Origin: Monoplex corrugatus
Taxonomy: Eukaryota; Mollusca; Gastropoda; Littorinimorpha; Ranellidae
Length of the DNA stretch: 64,000 nucleotides
Direction: 5' to 3'
Assembly (NCBI GenBank): GCA_030674185.1
Contig: JAPXFY010000023.1
Coordinates: 16,265,686-16,329,685 of the forward strand
Position numbers and translations under genes: made by a program. Within the stretch, counting starts at the first letter, position 1. The number at the start of each line of letters is the position of its first letter. Positions 1-11,506 of this stretch are shown here, piece by piece. The notes below the pieces were generated by a model that saw only the letters and a program-made list of their open reading frames with translations, searched no databases and was not told the origin of the DNA.

Positions 1-405
1 CACCATGTGCCCTGAGGCGTGGACAGTCAACAAGCAAAGCCAGAACAAGATTGAGGCAGCCGAGATGTGGTTTCTAAGACGAATGTTGAGAGTTCATGGA
101 CAGCAAGGAAAACAAACGAGACAGTCTTGATGGAGGCAGACACAAGTAGATCACTCATAAAGAAGATTAGGAAAAGACAGGCAACATTTATAGGCCATTT
201 CATGAGGAAGGGGGATTTGGAGCAGCTGGTCACAACGGGAAAGCTGGAGGAAAGAGAGCACCAGGTAGACCCAGGGAGAAAATGCTGGACGGACTTGCAG
301 AGTGGCTGGGGACGAGGAGGGTGGGGGAGATGCTAGGGGCAACGAGAGATAGAGACAGATGGAAGTCCATGATCGCCAACGCCATGCGGCAAGGCACCTG
401 ATGAT
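1..405 (+). mobile_element. RTE-type LINE, C-terminal RT end with (TGA)n tail
   Basis: Translates, with one frameshift near 105, as EAWTVNKQ, IEAAEMWFLRRMLRV, WTARKTNETVLMEADTSRSL, IRKRQATFIGHFMRKGDLEQ and RDRDRWKSMIANAMRQGT-stop. This is the end of an RTE-like endonuclease/reverse transcriptase. The stop TGA begins the TGATGATGATGA tail, so there is essentially no 3' UTR. It continues beyond the left edge. It is decayed and non-functional. Confidence 0.85.
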
Positions 406-412
406 GATGATG

Positions 413-686
413 ACGTGCCCTGCCGCATGGCGTTGGCGATCATGGCACTCCATATGCATCTATCCCTTGTCGCAGCAAGCACATCTCCCACCCTCTCTGT
501 CCTCAGCCACCCTGCAAGTCCGTCCAATATTTTCTCCCTGGGTCTACCTGGTGTCCTCTTTCCCTCAAGGTTTCCTGTTGTGACCAGGTGCTCTAATTCT
601 CCCTTTCCTCATAAAACGGCCTATAAATGTTGCTTGTCTTTTCCTAATCTTCCGTATCAACGATCTTCTTGTGTCTGCCTCCATCA
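413..686 (-). mobile_element. RTE-type LINE 3' end, inverted relative to 1-405
   Basis: Reverse complement of the same LINE end, from the MRQGT terminus back to the MEAD codons. It lies tail to tail with the left copy around a short TGA-rich centre, giving a large inverted repeat (about 115-405 against 413-686). It is cut at 686 by the CR1-like insertion and appears to resume for about 24 bases at 1840-1863. Confidence 0.82.
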
Positions 687-1290
687 AAACAATGCTGCAC
701 GCCTTGTACTCAAAAAGAAAAAAGCTGACCACATATCTCCTCTCCTGGCACAACTTCACTGGCTCCCTGTATCAAAGCGCATACAGTACAAACTAGACAC
801 CATGTGCTACAAAAGCCTCAATAACGCAGCCCCCGATTACCTGTCAAGCCTACTTGAGATCTATCTTCCCTCACGTACCCTCCGCTCTGCCTCCGATCCT
901 CTGACTTTTCGCTTTCCACGCACTAAGCTCAATACCTATGGTCCACGAGCCTTCTCTGTTTCTGGTCCACTTTCCTGGAACAACCTTCCTCTCTCAGTCC
1001 GTCAGCAACCTACTTTTGTCTCCTTCAAGTCCGCTCTCAAAACTCACCTTTTCTCCTCTGCATAAAATCCTGACCTCAGTCAATCCCCTCTGCAGCCTGT
1101 CTCCACTCGGAGGGGAATCACATTGTAATATATAATTGTATATAATAATATGCTCTATAATTTTCCATTGCTTTTATTCTCTCCCCATTATAGCCGTGTT
1201 CGTGTGCGTGTGTGTGTGTGTGCGTGCGTGTGTGTCTGTTTTAGCGCTTAGATTTGATTTTATCAAGATTTTGCGCTATATAAATAAAAT
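687..1290 (+). mobile_element. CR1-like LINE, C-terminal RT end and 3' UTR
   Basis: Plus-strand reading from about 690: NNAARLVLKKKKADHISPLL, LHWLPVSKRIQYKLDTMCYK, YGPRAFSVSGPLSWNNLPLS and FKSALKTHLFSSA-stop at 1063. This is the standard CR1/Rex-type reverse-transcriptase C terminus. The 3' UTR holds a GT microsatellite (1201-1237) and a conserved end TTAGCGCTTAGATTTG (1240-1255) to GCGCTATATAAA. The same end recurs inverted at 13897-14040. Confidence 0.85.
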
Positions 1291-1291
1291 A

Positions 1292-1800
1292 CAGTGGAAA
1301 CCATTTATAACAGGACCGGTTATAACAGGAATCCGGATATAACAGGGCTTTTTTCAATCCCCATTTTTTCTTCCTCTTTGTCTCTATTAAAACTTATCGG
1401 CAATAACAGGGAGACAAGAGGGCTCGATCAGTTATAGCAGGGATGCCGAGACGGGCTCTGCAGCAGAAAGGCCTAGGCCTAGACTCAGCACGCCACGCAG
1501 TAGGCCTAGATCTAGATCTAGGCTAGCCTTGGTATACTGTGTACTGTACACTGAAAGAACGTTTCGCAATGCGAGCGTGATGCGCGCGCAAGCGTGTAGG
1601 CCTGAGGCCACTGAGTCAGTGACTGACTGCGCCATCATTCAGTTTGTAAGCTTACTGCACACTTACACCAGACCGGATTTACAAAAGTCAAGAGTTAGTT
1701 GATCAGTCCTTATTTCCCTTGATATCTGATATAACAGGGATCTGATATAACAGGGATTTTGATTTGGTCCCATCATCCCTGTTATATCAGGTTTCCACTG
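1292..1800. mobile_element. pogo/Tigger-like non-autonomous DNA transposon
   Basis: 509 bp bounded by CAGTGGAAACC and GGTTTCCACTG, flanked on both sides by TA (1290-1291 and 1801-1802), the Tc1/mariner-pogo duplication. Sub-terminal TTATAACAGG-type motifs repeat inside each end. There is no transposase ORF. It sits in the 3' tail of the CR1-like LINE. Confidence 0.85.
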
Positions 1801-1802
1801 TA

Positions 1803-1863
1803 TTGTATTGTATTGTATTGTATTGTATTGTCAAGAAGACTGTCTCGTTTGTTTTCTTTGCAG
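1803..1863. repeat. LINE tail (TATTG)n and resumed RTE fragment
   Basis: Five or so TATTG/TTGTA units continue the LINE tail interrupted by the pogo-like element. From 1840 the sequence GACTGTCTCGTTTGTTTTC matches the reverse complement of the left RTE copy (with one mismatch nearby), the part missing at 686. TCAA occurs at both edges, a possible short target duplication. Confidence 0.6.
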
Positions 1864-2039
1864 GTGTTCAAATGCGACTGTGCCCTGCTCGCACTGCTGT
1901 CAACGGCTTACTGTTGCGAGCAATGCCTTCCCGGTTGATTGTGTTCACGCCATAGCTGTGAGGTTGGCATTCGCAGTATCCATGTATAGCCTAGGTGGTT
2001 TTCACTATTACTGTATTCTGGTTCAGCTCCCCTGACCAG

Positions 2040-3230
2040 CAGACGGCATTTTCAAAAATGTGGGGAAGGGATATGCTCTCCTCTTTCCCTCTCACCTACA
2101 GACGCTCATAGTTCCATAAGTCCCATGAGCGCATCATGTAGGTGAAAAAAATAAAATGAATGTAGATGAATGTGTAGGCCACCAAACACACCAGCCAATA
2201 CAAACCAACCACGACACACGTGTCAAACGTTTTCTTTTACCTTTAATCCAGAAATTTAATTTCTTCAACGACAATGAGATAATCATAATGACCATGTACA
2301 TGTTCTTTATTTGAGAGGGAGAGAGAGAGAGAGTGAGCGAGAGCAAGAGAGAGAGGGGGGTGGAGGGGGGCAAAGAGATGGACAGAGAGAGAGAGAGAGC
2401 AAGAAACAAGGAGAGGGAAAGGAAAAAACAGAAAGAGAAATGTAAGATGCATATGAAGAAACGAAATATATGCCACTGTGAAATCACACCGCAACAGTAA
2501 CACACTTTGCCTTTTGTATGACCAGACCCAGTTCTACAGGTTTTTGCCCTGTGAGAGAGTGAAAGACCCCAAATTCAACATCAATGCAACACATCCAACA
2601 CAGTTTGAACAGTGACGAGACACTCAAGGAATGGCTACATGAATCAACTGACCCTCACTCACTTCCCTGACTTGACATTCCCAGAGAAGTGGTATAGAAT
2701 GATGAATCCATTCTAACATCACATATTTATGTATGGGTGAGCTACGTATGGGTGAGCTCTGTGAAACAATGAGGAAGGGGACATGAATGAAAACAGCACG
2801 AAAAGTAGTCTCCCCTGTTTAAGCCTTGTGGAGCACGTAGATCAGCCTCTTCTGTACTTTGTGCAAAAAAACACTGCAGACAGCTACATACAAACATGGA
2901 TGAAGGGCGGTAGCAACAAGACCAAAAAGCAAAGTGTGGCACAGTCGAAGTATTTTTGCATGGCTAAGACACATGGACAGGTACAACAAGCAATTTCATC
3001 GTTCTAAACTGGATACAGAGGAATTACTAGTTTGAGAAAAAAGAACTACCCATAACCACAGCCAACATGATACGCTACTGAACCACAGTTCATTCACTCA
3101 CACTCACTTCAGCCGAAATGGCAACTGAAAATTATAAGCACACAATGTACAAGTCACCATCTCAAAATACTCAGATTAAACATAAATGCAATGAAATTGC
3201 TTTTAGGAACATCGGTGACCTCTTAAGATT
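2040..3230. other. No gene; GA-rich tract at 2314-2440
   Basis: Non-coding. A purine-rich GA microsatellite occupies 2314-2440. No homology recognised in the remainder. Confidence 0.5.
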
Positions 3231-3335
3231 AAACTTAAAAACAATGATGTTGCTTTTAAGAACATGAGTGACATCTTCAGATTAAACTTAAAAACAATGA
3301 TGTTGCTTTTAAGAACATCAGTGACATCTATTACA
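3180..3335. repeat. Tandem repeat, about 60-bp unit
   Basis: Unit containing GATTAAACTTAAAAACAATG followed by TTGCTTTTAAGAACAT and GTGACATCT, about 2.5 copies. Confidence 0.8.
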
Positions 3336-3723
3336 TCGCACAACAAATATGTGATTCAAATAAATAAAAAAATAAAAAAATGAATAAAACAAAACAGCAT
3401 TATTCCATTTTGCCTTGTACACTTTGAAGTACAACAAGAAAACCACTCCATCAAGACACCACCAAGTATTCTCTGCAACTTAAAATAAACTGAAAATAAC
3501 ACACGATTTAAGCAAACAGAATTAAAATAGTGGATATTTTCCTACATGATATACTCCATCCAACAATGATACTCATAATATGACCATGTGCCGATCCCAT
3601 GCATTTTTAAACTCACACACACACACTCGTGCACACCCACATACAGTACGTTAACACACACTATAAATAATCAAAAAATATCTGTTTTCATATATACACA
3701 ATCACACACAAATTCCTTACAAG

Positions 3724-3817
3724 CTGAATATCTTGTTCATATTGTTTTATTACAACATTTGATTTCTGTTGAATATCTTGTTCATATTGTTTTATTACAA
3801 CATTTGATTTCTGTTTA
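3724..3817. repeat. Tandem duplication, about 47 bp x2
   Basis: GAATATCTTGTTCATATTG then TTTTATTACAACATTTG and ATTTCTGTT is present twice head to tail with almost no divergence. Confidence 0.9.
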
Positions 3818-3974
3818 ATCCTCCTTGGATAAGCTGGAAAAGAAAAATTGAAGAAAATGAAAAGGATTACAATTGTTATATCTTCATGCAACCCGGTTTG
3901 TGTGTCTGGCTGTGTCTTGTCACCTCAACCAACATCACCATGTCAGTTTCACCGTCCTGTCTGCCATCCTTACA

Positions 3975-5055
3975 TAATCCAGTCAGTTAGCTCAACACCG
4001 TCTGTCATTTACCTCAACACAATCCACTCAGCTACCTCAACATCATGTCAACTACCTCAACACTTTCCAATCAGTTACCTCGACACCATCTGTCAGTCAC
4101 CTTAACACTTTCCAGTCAGTTACCTCAACACCATCTGTCAATTACCTCAACGCCATCTGTCAGTTACCTTAACACTTTTCTGTCAATTATCTCAACGCCA
4201 TCTGTCAATTACCTCAACACCATCTGTCAGTTACCTCAACACTTTTCTGTCAATTATCTCAACACCATCTGTCAATTAACTGATCCTCTCAGTTACTTCA
4301 ATGCTGCTCTGTCAGTTACCTTAACAAACACTGTTGTCCTGTCTGCTGCCTCAACAAAGATCACCCTTTCTGCTACCTCAACAAACACCGTTCTGTGATC
4401 TACCTCAACAGTGTCACCTACCTCAATAAACATTGTCTTGTTACCTACCTCAATAAACATTGTCTTGTTACCTACCTCAACAAACATCATCCTGTCACCT
4501 AACTCAACATTGTCTCATACCTTGTCTACACTACCTCAACATTGTCATGTTACCTACCTCAACATTGTCATGTTCCTCCTCAACATTGTCATGTTACCTA
4601 CCTCAACAAACATCCTGTCACCTACCTCAACACTGTCCTGTCACCTACCTCAAACATTGTCATGTTACCTACCTCAACAAACATCGTCCTGTCACCTACT
4701 TCAACATTGTCCTGTCACCTACTCAACATTGTCCTGTCACCTACCTCAACATTGTCCTGTCACCTACTTCAACATTGTCCTGTCACCTACTTCAACATTG
4801 TCCTGTCACCTACTTCAACATTGAGTCCTGTCACCTACCTCAACATCGATCCTGTCACCTACCTCAACAAACATCGTCCTGTCACCTACCTCAACAAACA
4901 TCGTCCTGTCACCTACCTCAACAAACATCATCCTGTCACCTACCTCAACAAACACTGTCCTGTCACCTACTTCAACAAACACTATCACATCACCTACCTT
5001 ATCAAACATCGTCCCATCATCTACCTTAACAAACATCATCTTGTTACCTGTGAAA
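3975..5055. repeat. Minisatellite, 18-30 bp unit (TACCTCAACA core)
   Basis: About 1.1 kb of units built on TACCTCAACA plus variable ends such as AACATCGTCCTGTCACC. The left half is enriched in CCATCTGTCA endings and the right half in CCTGTCACC, so two subtypes are spatially sorted. Apparent long reading frames here (Leu-Pro-Gln-His repeats) are artefacts of the repeat. Confidence 0.9.
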
Positions 5056-5400
5056 ATATGAATCAAAAGAGAACTTTCTATTTTCATGCATCAACTCACA
5101 ATCTGTGGAGTTCTTACCTATGCTGGTGATTTTAAATGTCTATAAATTCAAAATAAGAATCACGAGACAGCACTCTTACTTCAATGCATCATCTCATAGT
5201 GCTTGGGTCCCAACCCATTTGGTGACTTTGGCCGTCCTGTTCTGTAAATTCAAACTAAGAATGAAGAAAGAGCTTTTGACTTCTGTGCATCAACTCGGTA
5301 TACGTCCCTGTCTGTACATTCAAAATAAGAATGAAGAGAGAGCTCTCAACTTCTGTGCATCAACTCAAGAGTATATGTCCCTACCCAAAATGGTGAGCGA
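5055..5400. repeat. Degenerate tandem repeat, about 65-105 bp unit
   Basis: Four diverged units sharing TTCAAAATAAGAATGAAGA and TGTGCATCAACTC. No coding evidence. Confidence 0.65.
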
Positions 5401-6670
5401 AAGACACGTCCATTCAGAGAAGCCCTCATTAGTCTGCAGTTTTTAATCTGAATACGTTTAGAACACAGCCCGTGTTTGTAAGTGCTTATGGGAGGAAAGA
5501 AGCCGAGGCATTGGGGAATGGCAGAACGGGTCACACATCTCAGTCTTAGGCACAGTGTTCATGAATACAGAACTACCATTAAAGTATGCACAATATCATT
5601 GTAAGCAAAACGTGTGCATTATCAGTGCTGATACATACGTTCCAGAATAGTCCAGAAACACAAAACAGACATTTTAAAAACAAACATACAAACAAAAAAA
5701 TAAATACAAAAATTTTAACAAAAGAAAGAAAAGGCAGGGTTTGAAATTCTGAAGAACGGGAACAGACACACTCAAAAATCTATACATATGGACAAAAACA
5801 CTCACAATTTTCAAGAATATTCTAGGTAAGCCACAGTCTAATCATAACGTTCTTTTCAAGTCGCATAAATCAAGTTCTTATTTTATTTTAACACAGAAAA
5901 GCTTGAACACTCCTTTTCCTAAACAAGACAAAACAAGTTTAATTCCAAAAGGGATTTCATAAAAAATTTCAATTGCATTTATAATGGGAAAATATGGTTT
6001 CTACATAACGGCATCTACGTTTGGAAAATAGAGTTTCTAGACAAACAATAACACATACAACACATATAATATGATCACCATGAAACCGGACAAGGACGGG
6101 GAAAGAGAAGTGAACATAATGAATGCTGCAGTTGTTGTGCACAGGTATTTCTGAATTATGCCACGCACAGGCACACCATAAACTGAGACACAGCACCCAA
6201 TTGTCTCTCTCTCTCACACACACACACAGAGCATTCCGTGCTGCGCACAATGATTGATTCTTACAACTCATTCAAAATGCACAGAAATGACTTCGCGATA
6301 ACATGACAACGCAGTATTTTGGCAGTTGAAGAAAGGAAAACCACTTCAGATATTGCCATAAAGTTATACAATTTTCTTTTTTCGCAAGAAATATCAGTTT
6401 CAACATTCCAAATAACACAACTGAAAAGCATGCACACTAACTTGCTTGATGAAAACAGCACTCCAGTATCCATACCACAAAGGATATCAAACACTTTTTT
6501 TTTGAGTCTAGGTGAGTGTTTATAGCACGAGGAAAAAGTGTTCCTTGAAGTCGCCATCTCATGCACCACTTAACTCCCAAAGTCGTCATCTGAAGGCAAA
6601 AATTCTTGATCTGAATCATGAAAGATTCTTTTGTTGATTCTTCCCTGCTGTCAAAGTTATTCTTATTGTT
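5400..6670. other. No feature recognised
   Basis: AT-rich non-coding sequence with short homopolymer runs. Short ORFs in both strands show no family resemblance. Confidence 0.5.
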
Positions 6671-6671
6671 G

Positions 6672-7012
6672 CTTAAAGCCCAACCGACTATATAGAGCCA
6701 TAACTGTTTCAATATACACACAATACTTCAAACAGGAAAAAAAAAAGGAACAGAAAATTAAGTACACATATCAATGCATTTGTGCACATAATCTAATGAG
6801 ATGCCCCTGGCGTTGACCATTCCATCCAATTTATCACACAGAGGATTTAAAAAAACATACCTGAATACAAATTTAAAAAAGAACTAAGAACACTAAAACA
6901 TATAAAAACGGGCCTAAATTACCTAAAATTGCTTCTGCATATCTCATTTCCCTAGAGCCAAAAACACACAATGCATGTACCCAATTATCAATCCCAAGAG
7001 AACGTATGTAAG
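6672..7012 (-). mobile_element. Interspersed repeat family B, full copy
   Basis: About 340 bp, nearly repeated at 48861-49200. Plus-strand order: TTAAAGCCCA, AGAGCCATA, A-rich stretch, TACACATATCAATGCATTTG, GATGCCCCTGGCGTTGACCA, CGGGCCTAAATTA, CCAATTATCAATCC. On the minus strand it ends TGGGCTTTAAGCAACAATAA, a tail typical of molluscan SINE or LINE 3' ends. No ORF. Class uncertain. Confidence 0.7.
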
Positions 7013-7489
7013 ACTTTTTTGAACACATAAGTGAATGGACCAGCAAGGCAGAAAATGATAAGAAGAAATGACAGAAAGCAAAGAAGCAAGGCAGAAACAA
7101 AGAAAGTGATAGAAAAGAGATTTCTAGCACTGGACTTCCAGAAGCTGGGGATATTATTCATACTGAAAGAGCCATCCCCGAGGGGGGGGGCACTGTCAAA
7201 GTTTAATACTTCTTGCGTGATCAGTTTTAATGCACGACTCACCTTGTATCTCTTTCATTTTGATGGAGACACCATTTTGCTTGTGTTTGAAGAACTTCAG
7301 CTTTGAAATACTCAGTTGTTCAGGAAATTTCAGTCTATAGCAGTTTACAGTAATGGGACTACAAACCTATGCAGGAATAACTTCTCAACAACCATGTGGT
7401 TCATTCCCATTAACTTCAAGCTGGCAAACATCACTAAAAAAAATTAACTGTGCCAGCAACAGGAGATTTGATATTCATTATTTCTATTT

Positions 7490-7592
7490 AAAGCCCAGCC
7501 AACAGGCTATAACGTTTCAAAACATACGCAACACTTCAACAGAAAAAAAAAATTAAGTACACATATCAATGCATTCGCGCACATAATCTGTA
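7490..7592 (-). mobile_element. Interspersed repeat family B, partial copy
   Basis: About 100 bp matching the TAAAGCCCAGCC to CACATAATCT part of the family at 6672-7012. Confidence 0.65.
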
Positions 7593-7822
7593 AACTGTGA
7601 CATGTACACGAGCATCAGGTGATGTGTTTTGTCACCACTCAGTTACAGTAACCTTCTCATTTGTTCTTATACTTTAAAAAGTCTGAAAATTAGTAAAGTG
7701 ATAGCAATATTTGATGTCTGCTTCCTTTTGTTTAGTGAATTAGTGGATATTACACAAATTTTGATATTAGCATGATAGTATTAGTTGAGAAGCAGGACCC
7801 TATGTTGATAAATAGGTCAATC

Positions 7823-8083
7823 TTAACCTTATGACTCCCGCACATATCCACCAGCTGCAGAAACTTAACCCTTCGACTCCCTTGCCCTATCCACCAGTTT
7901 CCTGCAGGAAGCTGGTGGTCAGGGTGAAGGAATCAAAGGGTTAAGTTTTGCTTTGCTATCATGGTCGACAATGCAGGACGCTGGTGGACAGGGTGCGGGA
8001 GTCAAATGGTTAAGTTTTTGCTTTGCTAGCATGGTTAACAATGCAGGATGCTGGTGGACAGGGTGCGGGAGTCAAAGGGTTAA
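7823..8083. mobile_element. TTAA-palindrome MITE copy 1 (right arm duplicated)
   Basis: Starts TTAACCTTATGACTCCCGCA. An inner hairpin centres on CTGCAG near 7903, followed by a long right arm ...GTCAAATGGTTAA. The right arm (GTTAAGTTTTTGCTTTGCTA to GGGAGTCAAAGGGTTAA) is then repeated in tandem (about 7943-8013 and 8012-8083). This copy shows the fullest right arm of the family. Confidence 0.85.
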
Positions 8084-8217
8084 ACAAGTCTACATTTCAC
8101 ACACATACACGCTGTCAGATACACTCAACACACGTTACTATCACACGCACAGTACAGTCTTTATCCTGACACACATGACACACTCTGCTTGTCAGCTTCA
8201 CAGTTTAATAATGAAAT

Positions 8218-8411
8218 CAACCAACTCATTCCAGCACCCTATCCCCCTCCTGCAAACACTTACACCTTTCCCTCCCTCACTCTATCCATCAGCTTCTTGC
8301 AGAAGTCTGGTGGACAGGGTGAGGGAGTAAAACAGGTTCAGTGTTTTTGCTTTGCTACAATGGCTGATAATGCAGGACACTGGTGGATAGGGTGAAGGAG
8401 TCACAAGAATT
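8218..8411. mobile_element. TTAA-palindrome MITE copy 2 (diverged)
   Basis: Old copy: CTCACTCTATCCATCAGCTT against CTGGTGGACAGGGTGAGGGA forms the inner hairpin. Outer ends are eroded, finishing AGTCACAAGAATTA. Confidence 0.7.
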
Positions 8412-8419
8412 AAATACAA

Positions 8420-9480
8420 TGTATTAACAACCCATAAGCAATGGTTCACAACAGCAGGTCCATATGGCAATGCCAAATTACGGTCATTCCCACACTCTGA
8501 TTAAGCATCTTCTTTTATGATAAATGTGCCCTGGTAGGATTGTATCACATCATACCAGTCAAAGACAGCCAGACTACAACCCAGTCCACAAACTTCATAC
8601 AGAACAGTCACTGGAACACATTGAGCCTGAGTATCCATACAGGCATCCTCCAATTGAGCTGAGAACGAGACATGAATTCAAATCAACCAAATGAACTAAT
8701 GAACGGACGAATAAATTCATAAACAATAACATAAATGAATAAGCAAATACACGATATTGTCACACCATACACAAACCGGACACGTGTAATATGCAATGAT
8801 GTTTAAAATGTAGCTTATGATTTGTTAATTGGATATATGTGACATACAACAATTTTTAAACACTGTCAGTAACTGTTAAAATACAAAGCCGCTACATTGT
8901 GCACTATCTGTCAAATACCCAAGTAAAATGTACAATCCAACAAAAAGCAAAATTTCAAAGAAACTATGACTTTTTCACTTCCACCAAATATTGACCAAAG
9001 TTCCACATTTTCTCTGATTACTTACTTATATCACACACACAAAAACAATAAACTTTTAAATAGACAAACAAACAAAACCAAGCTTCAGATGTACTTGAAT
9101 GTATTACCATCAATAACATCAATACACACACACACTAAAGTATTTATCACATCATTACTGCAAATGAAATGGCACATTCTTTTCCCACTAACTTGATCTA
9201 ATTTTGCCCTTCAAAAAACATTCATACATTACAGATAAAATGCTGAAAACTCCAAGGGCAACTAAGCTGTCTCACAATGCTATGCCGACAATCATTCATT
9301 TCTACTAATCTACTTGTTATGAATTCTTTTTAGTCATGAACTCTTGTTTACAGACTTTTTTCCTGTTTTTCATTTTTTAGTAAACTGACAGAAAATGATA
9401 TCAGCACTTTCTGCTCTTTGGTGTATTTTTAGAATAACTTCATTGATAAATAACACCTTTCTGCTCTTTGGTGTGTCTTG
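8420..9480. other. No feature recognised
   Basis: AT-rich non-coding sequence with minor CA runs. No homology recognised. Confidence 0.5.
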
Positions 9481-9484
9481 ATTG

Positions 9485-9822
9485 ATAAATCACATTTTGA
9501 GAAGATTCAAAACTTAATTGATAAATCGCATTTTGAGATGATTCAAACAATAATTGATAAATCACACTTAAAGATGATTCAAAACCTAATTGATAAATCA
9601 CATTTTGAGATGATTCAAAACTTACTTATGAATCACACTTAGAGATGATTCAAAACCTAACTGATAAATCACATTTTGAGATGATTCAAAACTTAATTAT
9701 GAATCACACTTAAAAATGATTCAAAACTGATCACATTTTGAGATGATTCAAAACTTAATTATGAATCACACTTAAAAATGATTCAAAACTGATAAATCAC
9801 ATTTTGAGATGATTCAAAACAC
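9485..9822. repeat. Minisatellite, about 35-38 bp unit
   Basis: About nine units of TGATAAATCACATTTTGAGA then TGATTCAAAACTTAAT, alternating with a CACTTAAA/GA variant. Spacing of the two variants suggests a higher-order dimer of about 72 bp. Confidence 0.88.
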
Positions 9823-9839
9823 TGTGTCAGAACTTTCAT

Positions 9840-11020
9840 GATTTTGTGCTGTTAAACACTGACTGACTGACTTTTGTACTTTGCTTTAGTAACGTTTAGT
9901 TATAAAGAACAGAGACTGTATGACTCAAGCTGATATTCATATCAAGACTTGTGTAACCACCGATGAATACATTTCATTTTGTCCATCTTTTGTTTGTTTG
10001 TTTAAGGCTGAAACAAGTTATAAAAGTTGAAAATGTACCGAACAACTGCATTATTAGTAAAAAACGAATTTTTTTCTACCCTTTTGAAGACAGCTACTGT
10101 CACATGTATGGTGTTATAATACACAATCACATGTATGGTGTTATAATACACAAACAAAAAAGATTCCAGCTACCAGGGATGTCCTTTCGCGATGTGATAC
10201 TTTATCAGAGATGATCTTTTACGACGTGTTATTCTATCTTGTGCATGGTACTGGTTAGTGAGTCAACAGCAGTTAGCTAGAAGACCAGCACAGAACTCCC
10301 TAAACCTTACAATTAAAAATTTTGGCTTCTTGAGTCATTCATAAAGACAACTTTGTTCAAATCTCAAACCAGAAGCAGAATGAACAGCTTTTATCGAGTG
10401 GAGACTTTTAATATGCACACCAATTGATGTTAAATGCTGAATCTGCCACTAAACATGTGACAAGAAAGAGTAACAAGCAAAATATACCCCAGTGGTTTCA
10501 TGATCTTTCTACACAGATATATATGTCCATATTCATGGATACCCACCAAAGATGCAGGCTGTGTAACGACACAGCGAAGCGTGGTCAGCTTGCCTAACAG
10601 CCCGAGTTCCGTAAGAAGTCTGATTATATGCCATACGCAGTAAGACTAAATGAGTTTGGCTAACAGTGCTATAAGAGAAAGCTTTATAATGATGCTACTA
10701 CAACTACATCTACTGCTACTAGTAATGATAATAATAATGATAACAATAACAATAAAAATAACAATAAATAATAACAAAAACAACAATGATAATAATAATA
10801 ATAATAACAATAACAATCATAATAATAATCATATCACAGCCTGTCTCACACATGTCTCATCCCAGCTGGTTGTTTGGTGTGGACAGTGAGTACAATCCTA
10901 CGATGTGCCGTGTTGTTCTGACAAGACCAATCTGTGGGTGACGATGCTTAAAAGGGGGACTGTGTTGTCACAAATAATGGCAAGAACAACTGCTGTTGTT
11001 TCAACTGTTGTAACTATCAA
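9840..11020. other. No gene; small repeats only
   Basis: Contains a 28-bp tandem duplication (CACATGTATGGTGTTATAAT..., 10090-10150) and an AAT/AAC-rich low-complexity run at 10720-10840. No coding evidence. Confidence 0.55.
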
Positions 11021-11027
11021 CACATAA

Positions 11028-11195
11028 TGTGTGTGTGTGTGTGTGTGTGTGGTGTGGTGTGGTGTGTGTGTGGTGTGTGTGTGTGTGTCTGTCTGTGTGT
11101 GTGTGTGTGTGTGCGCGTGCGTGCATTATGTGCGTGCGCTGTGTGTTATGTGTGTGTGTGCGTGCGTGCGTTTGTGTGTGTGTGTGTGTGTGTGT
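11028..11195. repeat. GT microsatellite, interrupted
   Basis: About 170 bp of GT/TG with GC-containing interruptions. Cys/Val reading frames here are artefacts. Confidence 0.9.
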
Positions 11196-11506
11196 AGACA
11201 AATGTCTTTAACAGCATTCAAATTTTTACATAAAACTAGACTTACAAAAGAATTTTGATATAACAGCGTTCATACTTTGTCCAAACCTTAATTCTCTTCA
11301 GCCAGTTTCTATCATTTCCAGGTGTGGAAAAGGGCAAGAAATAAGCTACAAAAGTTTCCACCACATCTGAGACTGTGTAGAGACCCTGTAATATTAAGAG
11401 GCATGAACACGTGCCCGATATTGATTGTAGATCAAGAACTATGTACCATGGACTGTTCCATCAATGCATACACAACAATGCACAACACAAACACACCCTC
11501 TGAAGG

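Noticed and set aside
3975..5055. Possible CRISPR-like array
   Set aside because: Contiguous degenerate tandem units without unique spacers, in an animal genome.
4045..5129. Overlapping frames rich in Leu-Pro-Gln-His or Ser-Cys-His-Leu
   Set aside because: Products of the TACCTCAACA minisatellite; open in all three frames because the unit lacks stops.
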